64,000 nucleotides of DNA from Lachnospiraceae bacterium (GCA_022845955.1 AP025576.1:4712001-4776000); one strand, 5' to 3'; shown: positions 1 to 9,532, counted from the stretch's first letter. The notes: generated by a model not told the origin, from the letters alone. Numbers and translations: made by a program.

Positions 1-470
1 TAAACAGAAAAATCAGGATCCCAGGAAGGGGGATATACTTCACCCTTGATACATTCCTCCAGTGTCTGAGTTTCATACAGCTGGCGGTCATTTAAATAGA
101 CGGCGCCGGTATGCCTTACGACAGGGGCAAAATACCAGTCCCCTCCCACAAACGTAGTATAAGGGTTGTAACTTCCAAACACGCCGTTATCAATGCGGCA
201 GACCCAGACATTCCCCTGGTAAGGTTCCCAGGAATCAACCGGTTCCGCACCGGTAATAACGGCTCCCAGCGGCTGTTCGCTGCGGTAAGTAATTCTGGCA
301 TCCTCCGTTCCTGCGTTCAGGGGATCCACATACTCCCGGTATATGCCCGGGGCAACCAGGACCTCATCCCCTGGTCCGGCAGCTTTCGCCGCTTCATTGA
401 TGTGCTTAAAAGGCATTTCCTTACTGCCGTTGCCCTCTCTGGCTGCGGCGGCATTCACATAAAAAATCAT
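1..470 (-). CDS. Right-handed beta-helix / DUF1565-like protein (5' part only)
   Basis: The reading frame starts at an ATG at 470 behind a GGAGAAAGGAG ribosome site and stays open to the window edge, giving about 156 N-terminal residues. The start is MIFYVNAAAAREGNGSKEMP, followed by a stretch with HINEAAKAAGPGDEVLVAPG. This is the usual opening of secreted or cytosolic parallel beta-helix proteins of the DUF1565/pectate-lyase-like class, where the first coils read as 'parameters in columns, then a list of events'. No signal peptide is visible, so it may act in the cytoplasm. It is divergent from the AraC gene at 676 and may be its target. The catalytic part lies outside the window, so lyase, hydrolase or epimerase activity cannot be chosen. 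Confidence 0.75.
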   Translation of the reverse strand, partial: MIFYVNAAAAREGNGSKEMPFKHINEAAKAAGPGDEVLVAPGIYREYVDPLNAGTEDARITYRSEQPLGAVITGAEPVDSWEPYQGNVWVCRIDNGVFGSYNPYTTFVGGDWYFAPVVRHTGAVYLNDRQLYETQTLEECIKGEVYPPSWDPDFSV

Positions 471-492
471 ATATGTTCTCCTTTCTCCGGGC

Positions 493-521
493 GTTATCAC
501 TGTTCACTCCGTGACAGTAAC
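493..521. repeat. Imperfect palindrome in the divergent promoter region
   Basis: GTTATCACTGTTCAC, then TCC, then GTGACAGTAAC forms an imperfect inverted repeat around a TTCACTCCGT core. The same core is in the large perfect palindrome at 24348-24400, so these may be two copies of one dispersed palindromic element. It lies directly upstream of the 470 start, so a regulatory role is also possible. Confidence 0.4.
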
Positions 522-675
522 ATGCATAAATCCCTTTAAAAACGCCCGTCTCTTCTTGCTTAACCTATAAAGTCATTATATAATCATTATATTATCCTGA
601 AAATGTCGCATCCAGAGGGAATTGACGTTTTTTTGTATCCAAATCAGACTTTCTTCTGGAGGCAGGAGGCGCCTT

Positions 676-1770
676 ATGAAAAAAGACAGACAATCCATTG
701 ATACCGCCGGGAAACTGTCACAGGAGGGATTTTTAAAAAAGCTGGGGATTCCCAAGACATTTCTAACCTTCCACAATTTAGGCAGCAGCACCTCGGAATT
801 CGTTGCGATCGGGATGCCCTATATGCTCATCTATGAAGCCGCCGACAGAAAACACGGTGAACTGCATTCCCTGGAATTTACGGAAAGCAACAAGAATTAT
901 TTCTTTTCTTCCGCAAGCAGGCTGGATCTGGCAGGGAAACGTTCTCTGCACTCCCATGATTTTTATGAACTGACCATTGTGCTGGCGGGGGAGCTTCATT
1001 TACAGATCGAAAATGAAATCGTAACCTATCATGCCGGGGAATGCTGTCTGTGCAATAAGAATATTCGCCACAAGGAGCTGCATGACAGCGAATTTGAAAT
1101 CATTCTGTTCCTGTTCCAGGAGGAATATATTAAATCCGTCCTGGAACAGGATCTGCTGTATGATGAGGAAGGCAGAAGCTGCACCAGCCACACCTTTTTC
1201 CACCATCTCTTTGCGGAAAACCAGAAGCTTTCCTTTTACAGTGCGAAGGAATATATTGATTTCAGAAGAAAAACCCGCTTTGATCCGGATGATTTCTACC
1301 GGCTGATCAATGCCCTTGTGCTGGAACTGAGCGAAAGCCGTTCCGGAAGAAATTATATGGTGCGGGGTTATTTCTGCCGTTTTATCGCCATGCTGGGCGA
1401 CGAGGAAAATTATCATATCCAGGCTCATCAGACCAGAATTTCCAAAGAAGAACGGCTTTTCTACCAGGTATCCCAGCTGCTGCAGAACCGAAAGGGCCGG
1501 ATCAGCCGCAGCGAGCTGGAAGCGGAACTAAATTATAACAGCGATTACATCAACCGGGTGGTCAAGAAGCATACCGGGCAGACCCTGTCCGATTACAGCC
1601 GTTCCTTTCTGCTGAAAGAAGCCGCGGATCTTTTGACAAATACGGACAAACGGGTGGGGGAAATCTGCGAAGAACTGGGTTATACTAACAGGAGCCATTT
1701 TAACAGGCTGTTCATTGAACGGTTCGGCATGACCCCCACCGAGTACCGGGAAACGGAACCGGAGGAGTAG
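676..1770 (+). CDS. AraC family transcriptional regulator with cupin sensor domain
   Basis: A 364-residue one-component regulator. Residues about 65-160 look like the AraC N-terminal cupin (SLHSHDFYELTIVLAGELHL, with the HDFYEL signature). Residues about 262-360 are the double helix-turn-helix, ending in GYTNRSHFNRLFIERFGMTP, the canonical second HTH. The start at 676 was chosen over an upstream in-frame ATG at 622 because AGGAGG lies six bases before it. It is convergent with the sugar ABC operon at 1777-5074 and divergent from the beta-helix gene, so it probably senses a sugar and controls one or both. The ligand is unknown. Confidence 0.9.
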   Translation: MKKDRQSIDTAGKLSQEGFLKKLGIPKTFLTFHNLGSSTSEFVAIGMPYMLIYEAADRKHGELHSLEFTESNKNYFFSSASRLDLAGKRSLHSHDFYELTIVLAGELHLQIENEIVTYHAGECCLCNKNIRHKELHDSEFEIILFLFQEEYIKSVLEQDLLYDEEGRSCTSHTFFHHLFAENQKLSFYSAKEYIDFRRKTRFDPDDFYRLINALVLELSESRSGRNYMVRGYFCRFIAMLGDEENYHIQAHQTRISKEERLFYQVSQLLQNRKGRISRSELEAELNYNSDYINRVVKKHTGQTLSDYSRSFLLKEAADLLTNTDKRVGEICEELGYTNRSHFNRLFIERFGMTPTEYRETEPEE

Positions 1771-1776
1771 GCGCAC

Positions 1777-2640
1777 CTATCCTTTCACAGCTCCCGCCAT
1801 CATCCCTTTTACCAGCTTGTCCTGGAAGATAATAAACAGTACGATCATAGGCAGTACCGACAGCACCAATACGGAAAGTATGATCGGAATATCCAGGGAA
1901 TGCTCCCCTTTGAACTGTCCAAGCGCCAGGGGAAGCGTTTTGTTGGATGCGGTCTGCAGCAGCGTATTGGCAAAAGCAAATTCATTCCACATGGATACCC
2001 CGTTGTAAATGGCCAGTGTGGACAGCCCTGATTTGGAAAGGGGCAGGATAATGGAGAAAAAATTCCGGAACTTATTGCAGCCGTCTATTTCGGCGGATTC
2101 CTCAATCTCCTTCGGAATCGTGGTCATGAAAGCGGTCAGGATAAATACCGACATCGGAAGCGCAAAGGTAACATACGGCCCGATCAGTGCCTGAAGGCTG
2201 TCATACAGTCCCATATTTGTGGTCATTTTAAAAATAGGAATCAGCGTCACATGCATGGGGACCGACATCATAGCCACGATACCGGCATAGGTGATACCTC
2301 TGAGCCGGAATTTCATCCGGGAAAGCGGGTAAGCCGCAAACGCAGAAATCATCAGCATGAGCACCAGGGAAACGGCAACGACAAACACGCTGCGGAAAAA
2401 ATAGCCGAAGAAGCCATGTGTCATAACCTCCGCATAATTCTGGAAATACCAGGGATCCGGAAGATGGAATACCCCCTGGGAAAGCATATCAAACTGTTTG
2501 CGGAAGGAATTCATAACCATGAAAACAAACGGCACCAGCGTAACCACCAGCCATATGCATGCAAAGAAAATGGCAATTCCCCAGGCAATGCGGGATTTGC
2601 GTTTTTCTTTCCTGTAGTCAACCTCTTTTTGCTTGTCCAT
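1777..2640 (-). CDS. Carbohydrate ABC transporter permease, MalG type (CUT1)
   Basis: A 287-residue inner-membrane permease with about six hydrophobic segments. The cytoplasmic EAA loop is clear (EESAEIDGCNKFRNFFSIIL, then PLSKSG), the site that docks the ATPase. The C-terminus KLVKGMMAGAVKG is the typical ending of CUT1 MalG-like permeases. It lies one base downstream of the MalF-type gene, so the two are co-transcribed and probably translationally coupled. No ATPase gene is present nearby, so the transporter presumably uses a shared MsmX/UgpC-type ATPase encoded elsewhere. The sugar carried cannot be read from the sequence. Confidence 0.95.
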   Translation of the reverse strand: MDKQKEVDYRKEKRKSRIAWGIAIFFACIWLVVTLVPFVFMVMNSFRKQFDMLSQGVFHLPDPWYFQNYAEVMTHGFFGYFFRSVFVVAVSLVLMLMISAFAAYPLSRMKFRLRGITYAGIVAMMSVPMHVTLIPIFKMTTNMGLYDSLQALIGPYVTFALPMSVFILTAFMTTIPKEIEESAEIDGCNKFRNFFSIILPLSKSGLSTLAIYNGVSMWNEFAFANTLLQTASNKTLPLALGQFKGEHSLDIPIILSVLVLSVLPMIVLFIIFQDKLVKGMMAGAVKG

Positions 2641-2641
2641 C

Positions 2642-3556
2642 TCAATAGTCCTCCTTTACCACAAAGATCTTCTGGAACAGCAGGGCAATGGCCGTAATCA
2701 GAAGGAACATTCCCGCTGCCACGCAGGAACCATAGCCCATGTTGAACTGCTGGAAGGACAGCTTATACATATAGGTTGCCATCAGCTCGGTTCCCCCCGC
2801 CGGACCGCCGCCGGTCATATTCCATATCATATCGAAATATTTTAAGGAACCGATCAGCGACATGGTGCATGCGGTCTTAAAGATAGGCCCCAGCAGGGGA
2901 ATCGCTATTGTCCGCAGATACTGGCCTCTCGTGGCGCCGTCAATCACTGCCGCCTCATAAATCGATGTATCGATATTTCCGTATCCTGCAATAAAATAAA
3001 CCATATAAAACGGAGTAAACTGCCATGCCATAACCCCTATTACGGAGAACAGGGCATGGGGGTTCTTCCCCAGCAAATCCACGGTCACCTTGCTTCCTTT
3101 AAATAAGGAAGCAAGGGAAGAAAAGATCCCGCCGTTTGTCGCCAGCGCATAGGTAAACAAAAAAGCGATTGCCACGGAGCTCATCAGATAAGGAAGAAAC
3201 CATATGGTTTTAAAAACATTAAACCGTTTGCCCCCTGCATCCAGAAATGTGGCAAGAAGCATTCCCAAAGGGATCTGAAGGAGAATGGAAAAAACCATGA
3301 CTACAACATTATGGCCGAATGCGGACCAGAAGGATTTATCCAGAACCAGTGTTTTCCAGTTCTGTAATCCTATGTAGATTCTGTCGGCCGATATACCGTT
3401 CCAGCTGTAAGCGCTGATGACAAAGGTATCAATAACCGGATAAATCATATATATAACTATTAAAAGCAAGGCAGGAAGGAGAAATACCACAGCTGCTACT
3501 GCCGTGCTTTTTTCTCTCGTTTTAGCCAGGCCAACCGCCTTCTTACTATGATTCAC
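2642..3556 (-). CDS. Carbohydrate ABC transporter permease, MalF type (CUT1)
   Basis: A 304-residue permease, partner of the downstream MalG-type protein. The EAA loop reads IYEAAVIDGATRGQYLRTIA. I chose the GTG at 3556 (VNHSKKAVG) because an AAGGAG lies a few bases upstream; longer in-frame starts exist at 3580 and 3625 but have poorer ribosome sites and would add a tail unusual for the family. A 72-base gap separates it from the binding-protein gene upstream, so the operon order is binding protein, MalF, MalG. Confidence 0.92.
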   Translation of the reverse strand: MNHSKKAVGLAKTREKSTAVAAVVFLLPALLLIVIYMIYPVIDTFVISAYSWNGISADRIYIGLQNWKTLVLDKSFWSAFGHNVVVMVFSILLQIPLGMLLATFLDAGGKRFNVFKTIWFLPYLMSSVAIAFLFTYALATNGGIFSSLASLFKGSKVTVDLLGKNPHALFSVIGVMAWQFTPFYMVYFIAGYGNIDTSIYEAAVIDGATRGQYLRTIAIPLLGPIFKTACTMSLIGSLKYFDMIWNMTGGGPAGGTELMATYMYKLSFQQFNMGYGSCVAAGMFLLITAIALLFQKIFVVKEDY

Positions 3557-3628
3557 ATTCTCTCCTTTCCGGCAGGCCATCCTCAGAGTGCCGATAACGT
3601 TTGGGATAGTATGCCTCTCGTCCAAAGC

Positions 3629-5074
3629 TTATTCCGCCAGGGATGCTTTCATGGCGGCATCCTGTTCCTGCCCGATTTCCTCCGGTGTTTTCTGAAGTCC
3701 GAACAGTTCCGTCATACAATCCTTATGAACCTCCGTCACCGATGCAGGCAGATATTGATCATACCACAGCTGCACATTGGAGGCATTGAAGAAGATGTCC
3801 GCCACCACTTTCATATTTGCATCATCGATGGTATTTTCGAACCCCTTGATGGAAGGAATCGTCCCATTATCAAGCTGCCTCTGGTTATACGTGTCATCAT
3901 TAAAATACTGCGTTGCCAGCACATAACAGGCATCCAGCTTGGTCTGGTCAACGGAGCCGTCCGCATTCCAGCAGTTAAAGGAGAAGCCGTTTCCAATAGC
4001 CGTACCGATTTCCACATTCTGGGGAACTCCTTCTGCCGCGGCTTCAGAATCCTCCGGGAAGCGGAAAACGCCGATATTTTCATCGTACCATTCCTGATTA
4101 TCCGCCCGGATCCCGGACACCTGCCAGGAACCATGCAGCATCATCGCACAGGTATTATCATACAGCAGCGCCTTATCCTGCCCGTCGTCCGTGGAAAGGG
4201 AATTCACCCCATCCGGGAAATATCCCTTCTTAACCCAATCCTGGATTTTATCCCCGGCCCAGATAAACGCATCGGAGGTAAAAGAGCCTTCCTGCGTGTA
4301 AGCTGCGTCGAATTCTTCATTTCCGGAATGGCGCGCTACCAGGTACATATAATACATGGAGCCTGTCCACTTGGAACCATTGGCCAGTGCGAACGGGACA
4401 TAGCCCGCTTCTGTCAGTTTATCGCACACGGTTTCCAGTTCATCGATGGTTTCCGGTACCTCCACACCGACCTCTGCAAATATATTCTTGTTATAGAAAA
4501 TGTCGCATCCGGACAAACCGCCGAACGGAATCGCAAGCACCTTGTCGTCGTAAGTGGACTGTGCGATTGCCGCATCAATAAAATCCGGATGGTCATAGGT
4601 ATTGAACATCTGCGTAACATCATTCACAAAGCCGGATTTATAGTATTCAGCCATAGGGCCGCCGCCCCAATGGATATACATATCAGGCGCCTGTTTGGAA
4701 CTCATCGCAACCACCAGCTGCTGCTTATAATTATCATTCTGCTGATGCACCTGATTCACGGTAATATTGGGATAGTCCGCCATAAACCGCTGTACTGCGC
4801 CTTCCATTGTTGTTTTTCCCGGATCTTCCGTAGAAATATCCCATAAGGTAATCGTGAGCGGTTCCGAAGTCAGTTCCGGTACATTTTTTCCGTCTGTCTG
4901 CTTTCCGGCTGTTCCCGTTTCCGCTGCTGCACTGTCTGCGGGCACCTCGGAAGCCGCCGCACCGGTATCCGCCGCTGCTGCCGGGGTCTGCTGGCCGCCC
5001 GCGGATCCGCATCCCGCCAGCAGGGTTCCCGCCATTGTTACTGCAAGAATCATTGATAAAACGTTTCTCTTCAT
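3629..5074 (-). CDS. Sugar ABC transporter substrate-binding lipoprotein (family 1)
   Basis: A 481-residue lipoprotein. The signal peptide ends in the lipobox LAGC with Cys22 as the lipidation site, followed by a low-complexity Ala/Ser/Thr linker to about residue 65. The mature part carries the family 1 binding-protein hallmarks, such as PLTITLWDISTEDPGKTTME near the N-terminus and MYIHWGGGP further on. It should capture a sugar or oligosaccharide outside the membrane and hand it to the two permeases downstream. It is the first gene of the operon, and its promoter region holds the G8 tract described separately. Confidence 0.95.
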   Translation of the reverse strand: MKRNVLSMILAVTMAGTLLAGCGSAGGQQTPAAAADTGAAASEVPADSAAAETGTAGKQTDGKNVPELTSEPLTITLWDISTEDPGKTTMEGAVQRFMADYPNITVNQVHQQNDNYKQQLVVAMSSKQAPDMYIHWGGGPMAEYYKSGFVNDVTQMFNTYDHPDFIDAAIAQSTYDDKVLAIPFGGLSGCDIFYNKNIFAEVGVEVPETIDELETVCDKLTEAGYVPFALANGSKWTGSMYYMYLVARHSGNEEFDAAYTQEGSFTSDAFIWAGDKIQDWVKKGYFPDGVNSLSTDDGQDKALLYDNTCAMMLHGSWQVSGIRADNQEWYDENIGVFRFPEDSEAAAEGVPQNVEIGTAIGNGFSFNCWNADGSVDQTKLDACYVLATQYFNDDTYNQRQLDNGTIPSIKGFENTIDDANMKVVADIFFNASNVQLWYDQYLPASVTEVHKDCMTELFGLQKTPEEIGQEQDAAMKASLAE

Positions 5075-5195
5075 ACTTTAGTGCCCTCCTTGTAAAAGTG
5101 TTAAAAGAATCCTGCATCCGGCTCCCAACCGGTATCCGGGCGCGCAGATCGCAAAACGCACAAATGTTTTTCTTTTCGGCGTTTTTAATAAAGCA

Positions 5196-5217
5196 ATTAT
5201 ACCCCCCCCGTAAAATT
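5196..5217 (-). promoter_or_regulatory. Putative promoter with G8 spacer tract upstream of sugar ABC operon
   Basis: On the minus strand a perfect TATAAT (5196-5201) is preceded immediately by eight G residues (5202-5209). TTGAAA sits 14 bases upstream of the -10 hexamer. Fourteen is short for a sigma-A spacer; slippage of the G tract would change it. The hexamers are seen; that they form the operon promoter is inference. Confidence 0.5.
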
Positions 5218-5272
5218 TCAAGCATTTTTAACAATTTTTACCATAATCCATACGTAAACATAAAAATATACA

Positions 5273-5305
5273 ACAAAAAAAACATCCCGCCGGGAAACGG
5301 GATGT
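5273..5305 (-). terminator. Intrinsic terminator after the YeiH-type gene
   Basis: A perfect 8-bp stem (ACATCCCG at 5282-5289 with CGGGATGT at 5298-5305) is followed, on the minus strand, by a run of T. It ends the transcript of the gene at 5471-6541 before the next operon starts. Confidence 0.8.
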
Positions 5306-5470
5306 CAGGAGGAGCTTTTCATGACACGGCAAAAGAAGGGCCGTCATTAAAAAGCGCCCGGTTATACTTTTGACGGGCTATGCGTCGGCGGACAGACCCT
5401 GGTACAAAGACAATTCCTAAACCGCACTTGTCAAAGCGGCGGATGCCGCCTGATACCGTGCCAATTACTT

Positions 5471-6541
5471 TTACCAAAGCCCGAGTAACCGCTGCAGGGT
5501 CAGGCTCACAAAAGTGATGGCCGCCCAGCAGGTAATTCCCAATGCAATTGGCTTACCTCCGGTTTTGACCAGCTTCACCACATTCGTATTCATCCCTATC
5601 GCCGCCATAGCCATAACTATAAAGAACTTGCTCAGCTGCTTCAATAAGCCGAATACCCCATTGGCGGCCTCCAGCGCCGCTCCGGAAAAGACAGAAGTGA
5701 TAACCGTCGTTATAACGGATGCCCCTACAAAATACAGGATGAACATGGGAAATATGGATTTCAGGCTCACTGCCGTGCCCTCAACCCGGTTTTCCTTCTT
5801 TTCCCTGCGCATCCTCACAAAAGCGAGCACCAGTGTAATCGGTATGATAGCCAGCGTCCTTGTGAGCTTCACAATCGTTGCATATTCCAGCACTGCGCCG
5901 TTCGTGCCATGCAGGGTATCCCAGGTAGATGCCGTTGCGGTTACCGAAGACGTATCATTGACCGCAGTGCCGGCAAAAAGGCCGAAGCCGGTATTTGTCA
6001 GCCCCAGCAGGCCGCCCATTGTGGGAAAAAGCAATGCCGCTATTATATTAAACAGGAAAATGACCGAAATGGCCTGGGCGATTTCTTCATCGTCCGCATC
6101 GATTACCGGTGCGGTGGCCGCAATTGCCGATCCGCCGCAGATGCTGGAACCAACCCCAATCAGGGCAGCAGTCTTTCCCGGAATCTTTAGAAGCTTATAC
6201 ATGAGGAAGGCGACTGCCAGAGATGTGCTGATAGTGGAAAGAATGATAGGCAGCGAAGTCATTCCCACTTTTCCAATCGTTGCCAGATTCAGGCCGAAGC
6301 CCAGAAGAATGACCGCATACTGAAGAATCTTTTTAGATGTAAACGCAATCCCCTCACGGTAAGCCGTTTTGTCTTTCATGGCTACAGCCAGCACCATTCC
6401 CGTGAGGATCGCAATCACCGGTGCGCCTACCACCTCCAGTACACCTGCCAGCCTGACGAGCAGCCAGCATAACAATGCAACCAGGAAGCATAATCCGATA
6501 CCTTTTCCTTTTTTTCTGATAAATTCCATGATCCACCTCAT
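5471..6541 (-). CDS. YeiH family putative sulfate exporter / membrane protein
   Basis: A 356-residue polytopic membrane protein with about ten hydrophobic segments. The motif [19 protein letters not shown] and the later [12 protein letters not shown] are characteristic of the YeiH/Cons_hypoth698 family, often annotated as putative sulfate exporters although direct transport evidence for the family is thin. An in-frame second ATG follows four codons later ([10 protein letters not shown]) and could be the true start, since AGGTGG precedes it closely. It is a single-gene unit with its own terminator. A link to sulfate released by the sulfatases 20 kb away would be speculation. Confidence 0.88.
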   Translation of the reverse strand: MRWIMEFIRKKGKGIGLCFLVALLCWLLVRLAGVLEVVGAPVIAILTGMVLAVAMKDKTAYREGIAFTSKKILQYAVILLGFGLNLATIGKVGMTSLPIILSTISTSLAVAFLMYKLLKIPGKTAALIGVGSSICGGSAIAATAPVIDADDEEIAQAISVIFLFNIIAALLFPTMGGLLGLTNTGFGLFAGTAVNDTSSVTATASTWDTLHGTNGAVLEYATIVKLTRTLAIIPITLVLAFVRMRREKKENRVEGTAVSLKSIFPMFILYFVGASVITTVITSVFSGAALEAANGVFGLLKQLSKFFIVMAMAAIGMNTNVVKLVKTGGKPIALGITCWAAITFVSLTLQRLLGLW

Positions 6542-6676
6542 TTGTTTTTTTCTCCCAGATTATACAATCAGAGATGGATAAAGTAAATTTATATATTTTT
6601 ATATAATGATAATTATTTCTTATCATCGTGCGAATCTGTTTCCATTTCTGCCGCTGTCGGGCGGACAATCGCCTTA

Positions 6677-7756
6677 TTATTCACGTAATCCGGCTTTATT
6701 ACCATACCCCAAAATCCGGAAACCGCTCTCCATAATCCGGCATACCTGTGCAAAATGGCCGGGCAGCTCATCGGTATTATCGTTTTTTCCCGTCAGATAA
6801 TCCACAACAATATCTTTGATTTCTTCTGTCACTGCAGCTCCTCTCCCGATCTCTCCGGCGGCTTCTGTCATAGCCTCATCGTTATACTCCCGGCCGAGCA
6901 TATGCAGTACAAGACCCGCTTTGTCAAAACCGCCGCCGAATGCCACGGAATCCGGCTCCTGAATACCCAGCAGGGCATTCGGAACGGTCGGCACGGTGCC
7001 GAAAAAGGTGATCATATGGCGAAGCAGATTATCATAGTCCTCTTTTGTAAGCCGGCTCTTCCAATCCGGCAGTTCCTTCACGAACATTTCAAAACCACGG
7101 ATGCCGAGAACACCGGCCGGGGGATTCAGGAAAAGCTCACCTTTCGCGGCGAGCGCCTCCCTGGCAATCTCATATTTATTCTTCGCGGAGTTCATCCGGA
7201 CGATACAGACCGTATTCGGTTTTGACAGCCCCGGATAGGAACAGTCCCAGGCAGGCCGCAGCTCGTCGTATGGCAGCTCCTGCACGCTTTCACAGCCGCA
7301 GTCATGCACATAAATACACTGCCTGTCATCGTCATATCCGACCATAAGAACATAGTGGAAAGGTATGTGTCCGCCATGGTACAGCTTCTTGTAATAAGGC
7401 AGATAATACATATCCAGTGCGCCCAGCACACAGGGAAAGCCGGAATCAATCTGGGACTTTGCCTTGCTTAACGCCTTTTCAAATGTCCTGTATTCATAAT
7501 GCCTGTATTCAAATCCGACGATAGGCGCCAGAAACTCATACATTTTCTTCGTGCGGCCATCCCCCAGTGCCACCATGCGTTTTTGTTCGGCTTTTTCTGT
7601 TTTCAGATAACAGAACGATCCGAATCCGGAAAGGACGAAGAAGAAACTGGGCGGAAGTCTTTCTCCGGTATCGCGGATATACAGATCCTCTATCCCGTTC
7701 CACATGCATTCATAATCATCCTGATGATGGGGTATTTCTATTCTTTTCTGCGTCAT
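6677..7756 (-). CDS. BtrH N-terminal domain-containing protein
   Basis: A 359-residue cytosolic protein. Residues about 8-190 resemble the BtrH_N domain, a papain-like/C39-related fold known from butirosin biosynthesis, where BtrH transfers an acyl chain from carrier protein to the aminoglycoside. The candidate catalytic Cys is in DDYECMWNGIEDL and the His in HIPFHYVLMVGYDD, followed by IYVHDCG. The C-terminal 160 residues are mainly helical and resemble the accompanying DUF4872-type region. The start at 7756 has GGGAGG just upstream; an open extension to 8008 overlaps the reductase and is a shadow. No acyl carrier protein or NRPS/PKS gene is nearby, so its substrate is unknown. Confidence 0.72.
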   Translation of the reverse strand: MTQKRIEIPHHQDDYECMWNGIEDLYIRDTGERLPPSFFFVLSGFGSFCYLKTEKAEQKRMVALGDGRTKKMYEFLAPIVGFEYRHYEYRTFEKALSKAKSQIDSGFPCVLGALDMYYLPYYKKLYHGGHIPFHYVLMVGYDDDRQCIYVHDCGCESVQELPYDELRPAWDCSYPGLSKPNTVCIVRMNSAKNKYEIAREALAAKGELFLNPPAGVLGIRGFEMFVKELPDWKSRLTKEDYDNLLRHMITFFGTVPTVPNALLGIQEPDSVAFGGGFDKAGLVLHMLGREYNDEAMTEAAGEIGRGAAVTEEIKDIVVDYLTGKNDNTDELPGHFAQVCRIMESGFRILGYGNKAGLRE

Positions 7757-7841
7757 GGTATCCTCCCTGCTTTTCCTTATTATGCGATTTGCAGCAATTC
7801 GCTTCTGCAAGGAAACCATACACCCTGACACAATGGGAGAG

Positions 7842-8819
7842 TCAAGTATGACTTTCGGCGACGGCCCCCACAACAGCATGCGGCACATAAGCTTCTTCCA
7901 GAAAGGCGATCTCCTCCTGCGTAAGTGCCACTTCCAGGCTGCCTGCGGCATCATCAAGATATTCCGCTTTTGTGGCGCCGATAACAGGAGCTGCAACGCC
8001 TTTTGCATACTGCCATGCCAGTGCGATCTGTGTCATGGTGGCTCCCTTTTTCTCTGCGGTCCGTGACACACGTTTCACGATTTCCATATCGCTTTCTTGT
8101 GTCTTGTCATACTTCCCTTTTGCGGTCACATCCGTTTTGCTCCGCAGGGTATCCGCAGACCAGGTGGGCCGTGACAGTCTCCCTGCCGCAAGCGGGCTGT
8201 AGGGTGTCCTAGCCACATCCTGTTCCCTGCAGATCGGGATCAGCTCCCGTTCGTCCTCACGGTACAGCAGATTATAGTGGTTCTGCATGGAAACAAATTG
8301 GGTCCAGCCATTCTTTTCTGCTGCATGCTGCATGTTCATAAACTGGTATCCGTACATGGCGGAGGCGCCGATGGCACGGACCTTGCCTGACTGAACCATT
8401 TTATGCAGCGCCTCCATGGTTTCTTCTATCGGTGTGCCGTAATCAAAGCGATGGATGATCAGCAGATCTATATAATCTGTCCCCAGCCTTTTCAGGGATC
8501 CCTCCACCTCTGCCGGTATCGCATCCTTTGAAAGCTTCCCTTCATTAAAATATACTTTTGTGGCAATAACCACCTTATCCCTCGCTATGTTATTCCGGAT
8601 CGCCTTTCCCAGATACTCTTCGCTCGTCCCAGCCGAATAGCAATTTGCCGTATCAAAAAAGGTGATGCCAAGATCCAGCGCATGCCTGACAATGGCTTCG
8701 CTCTCCAGCGGATTCAGCGTCCATGCGTGCATTTTGCTTGCCGGATCTCCAAAGCTCATACAGCCTACACACAGCCGTGATACCTCTATGTCCGATTTCC
8801 CCAGTTTTATATATTCCAT
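7842..8819 (-). CDS. Aldo/keto reductase
   Basis: A 325-residue NADPH-dependent oxidoreductase of the TIM-barrel aldo/keto reductase superfamily. The catalytic tetrad can be placed at Asp56, Tyr61, Lys88 and His123 (motifs ITFFDTANCY, VIATKVY and LLIIHRFDYG). It is probably co-transcribed with the flavodoxin upstream and the BtrH_N gene downstream. A flavodoxin-reductase pair next to a divergent LysR gene is common in clostridia. The substrate is not evident. Confidence 0.95.
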   Translation of the reverse strand: MEYIKLGKSDIEVSRLCVGCMSFGDPASKMHAWTLNPLESEAIVRHALDLGITFFDTANCYSAGTSEEYLGKAIRNNIARDKVVIATKVYFNEGKLSKDAIPAEVEGSLKRLGTDYIDLLIIHRFDYGTPIEETMEALHKMVQSGKVRAIGASAMYGYQFMNMQHAAEKNGWTQFVSMQNHYNLLYREDERELIPICREQDVARTPYSPLAAGRLSRPTWSADTLRSKTDVTAKGKYDKTQESDMEIVKRVSRTAEKKGATMTQIALAWQYAKGVAAPVIGATKAEYLDDAAGSLEVALTQEEIAFLEEAYVPHAVVGAVAESHT

Positions 8820-8907
8820 GTTTGCTTTTTCCTTTCTTCTCTGCCTGTCCGATTTTCCATATGTTCATATCCTCTGTTCCGGCAATTGCTGCCGGATTCC
8901 CGGCACG

Positions 8908-9408
8908 TCAAACCCATTCCGCTATATCTTTCTCAGCCGCGGACACACTGCTTCCGCGGATTGCCAGCCCGGCTTCCACCGCAGCCTGAGGGCACAGCCT
9001 CCTAATATCCGCAACGCTGCTGCCCAAACCGCTTCCCTCATGGGTACAGAAGGGTTTGATCGTTTTCCCGGTAAAATCAAAATGCTCCAGGAATGTAAAA
9101 ACCGCCATCGGCATGGTTCCCCAATAATTGGGATACCCCAGATAAATAACATCGTACGGTTCCAAGCTCTCAGGATACGCCGTAAGCTCCGGACGGGCAT
9201 CCCGTCTCTGATCCGCCTGCGCCTGGGCAACGCATTCATTATAGTCTTTGGAATACGGCTGCCGCGGCTCAATCTTGAAGCTGTCCGCTCCTGTTAACTT
9301 TTGAATGATACCTGCCGCCGCTTCCGTGTTTCCTGTTTCAAGCATCTTTAATTCCCCATTCACGTAATTTTCATCACCTCTTGAAAAAAATGCAAGTAAT
9401 CCGGCCAT
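8908..9408 (-). CDS. Flavodoxin family protein
   Basis: A 166-residue FMN-binding flavodoxin-like protein. The phosphate-binding loop near the start is divergent (LAFFSRGDEN), but YDVIYLGYPNYWGTMPMAVF and TIKPFCTHEGSGLG are diagnostic of the flavodoxin_4 group. AGGAGG precedes the ATG. It is the first gene of the leftward unit with the reductase and lies divergent from the LysR gene at 9574, whose palindromic operator lies between them. Confidence 0.92.
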   Translation of the reverse strand: MAGLLAFFSRGDENYVNGELKMLETGNTEAAAGIIQKLTGADSFKIEPRQPYSKDYNECVAQAQADQRRDARPELTAYPESLEPYDVIYLGYPNYWGTMPMAVFTFLEHFDFTGKTIKPFCTHEGSGLGSSVADIRRLCPQAAVEAGLAIRGSSVSAAEKDIAEWV

Positions 9409-9532
9409 CCTTTTTCCTCCTTCTGCTTTCCCGCTAAAGCTGATCCCCCGCGGATATGCATATCTTACCAGTAACCAGGTTTTATCTGTATTATAGCTTA
9501 CCCTTTCTTGCTTTTGAATCTCCTATATGTTA

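Noticed and set aside
3548-4846. 432-codon open frame on the plus strand
   Set aside because: It is antisense to the binding-protein gene at 3629-5074, which has a clear lipobox and family motifs; the plus frame has no recognisable domain.
7757-8008. N-terminal extension of the BtrH_N gene
   Set aside because: It overlaps the reductase coding sequence in another frame, while a good ribosome site supports the start at 7756.
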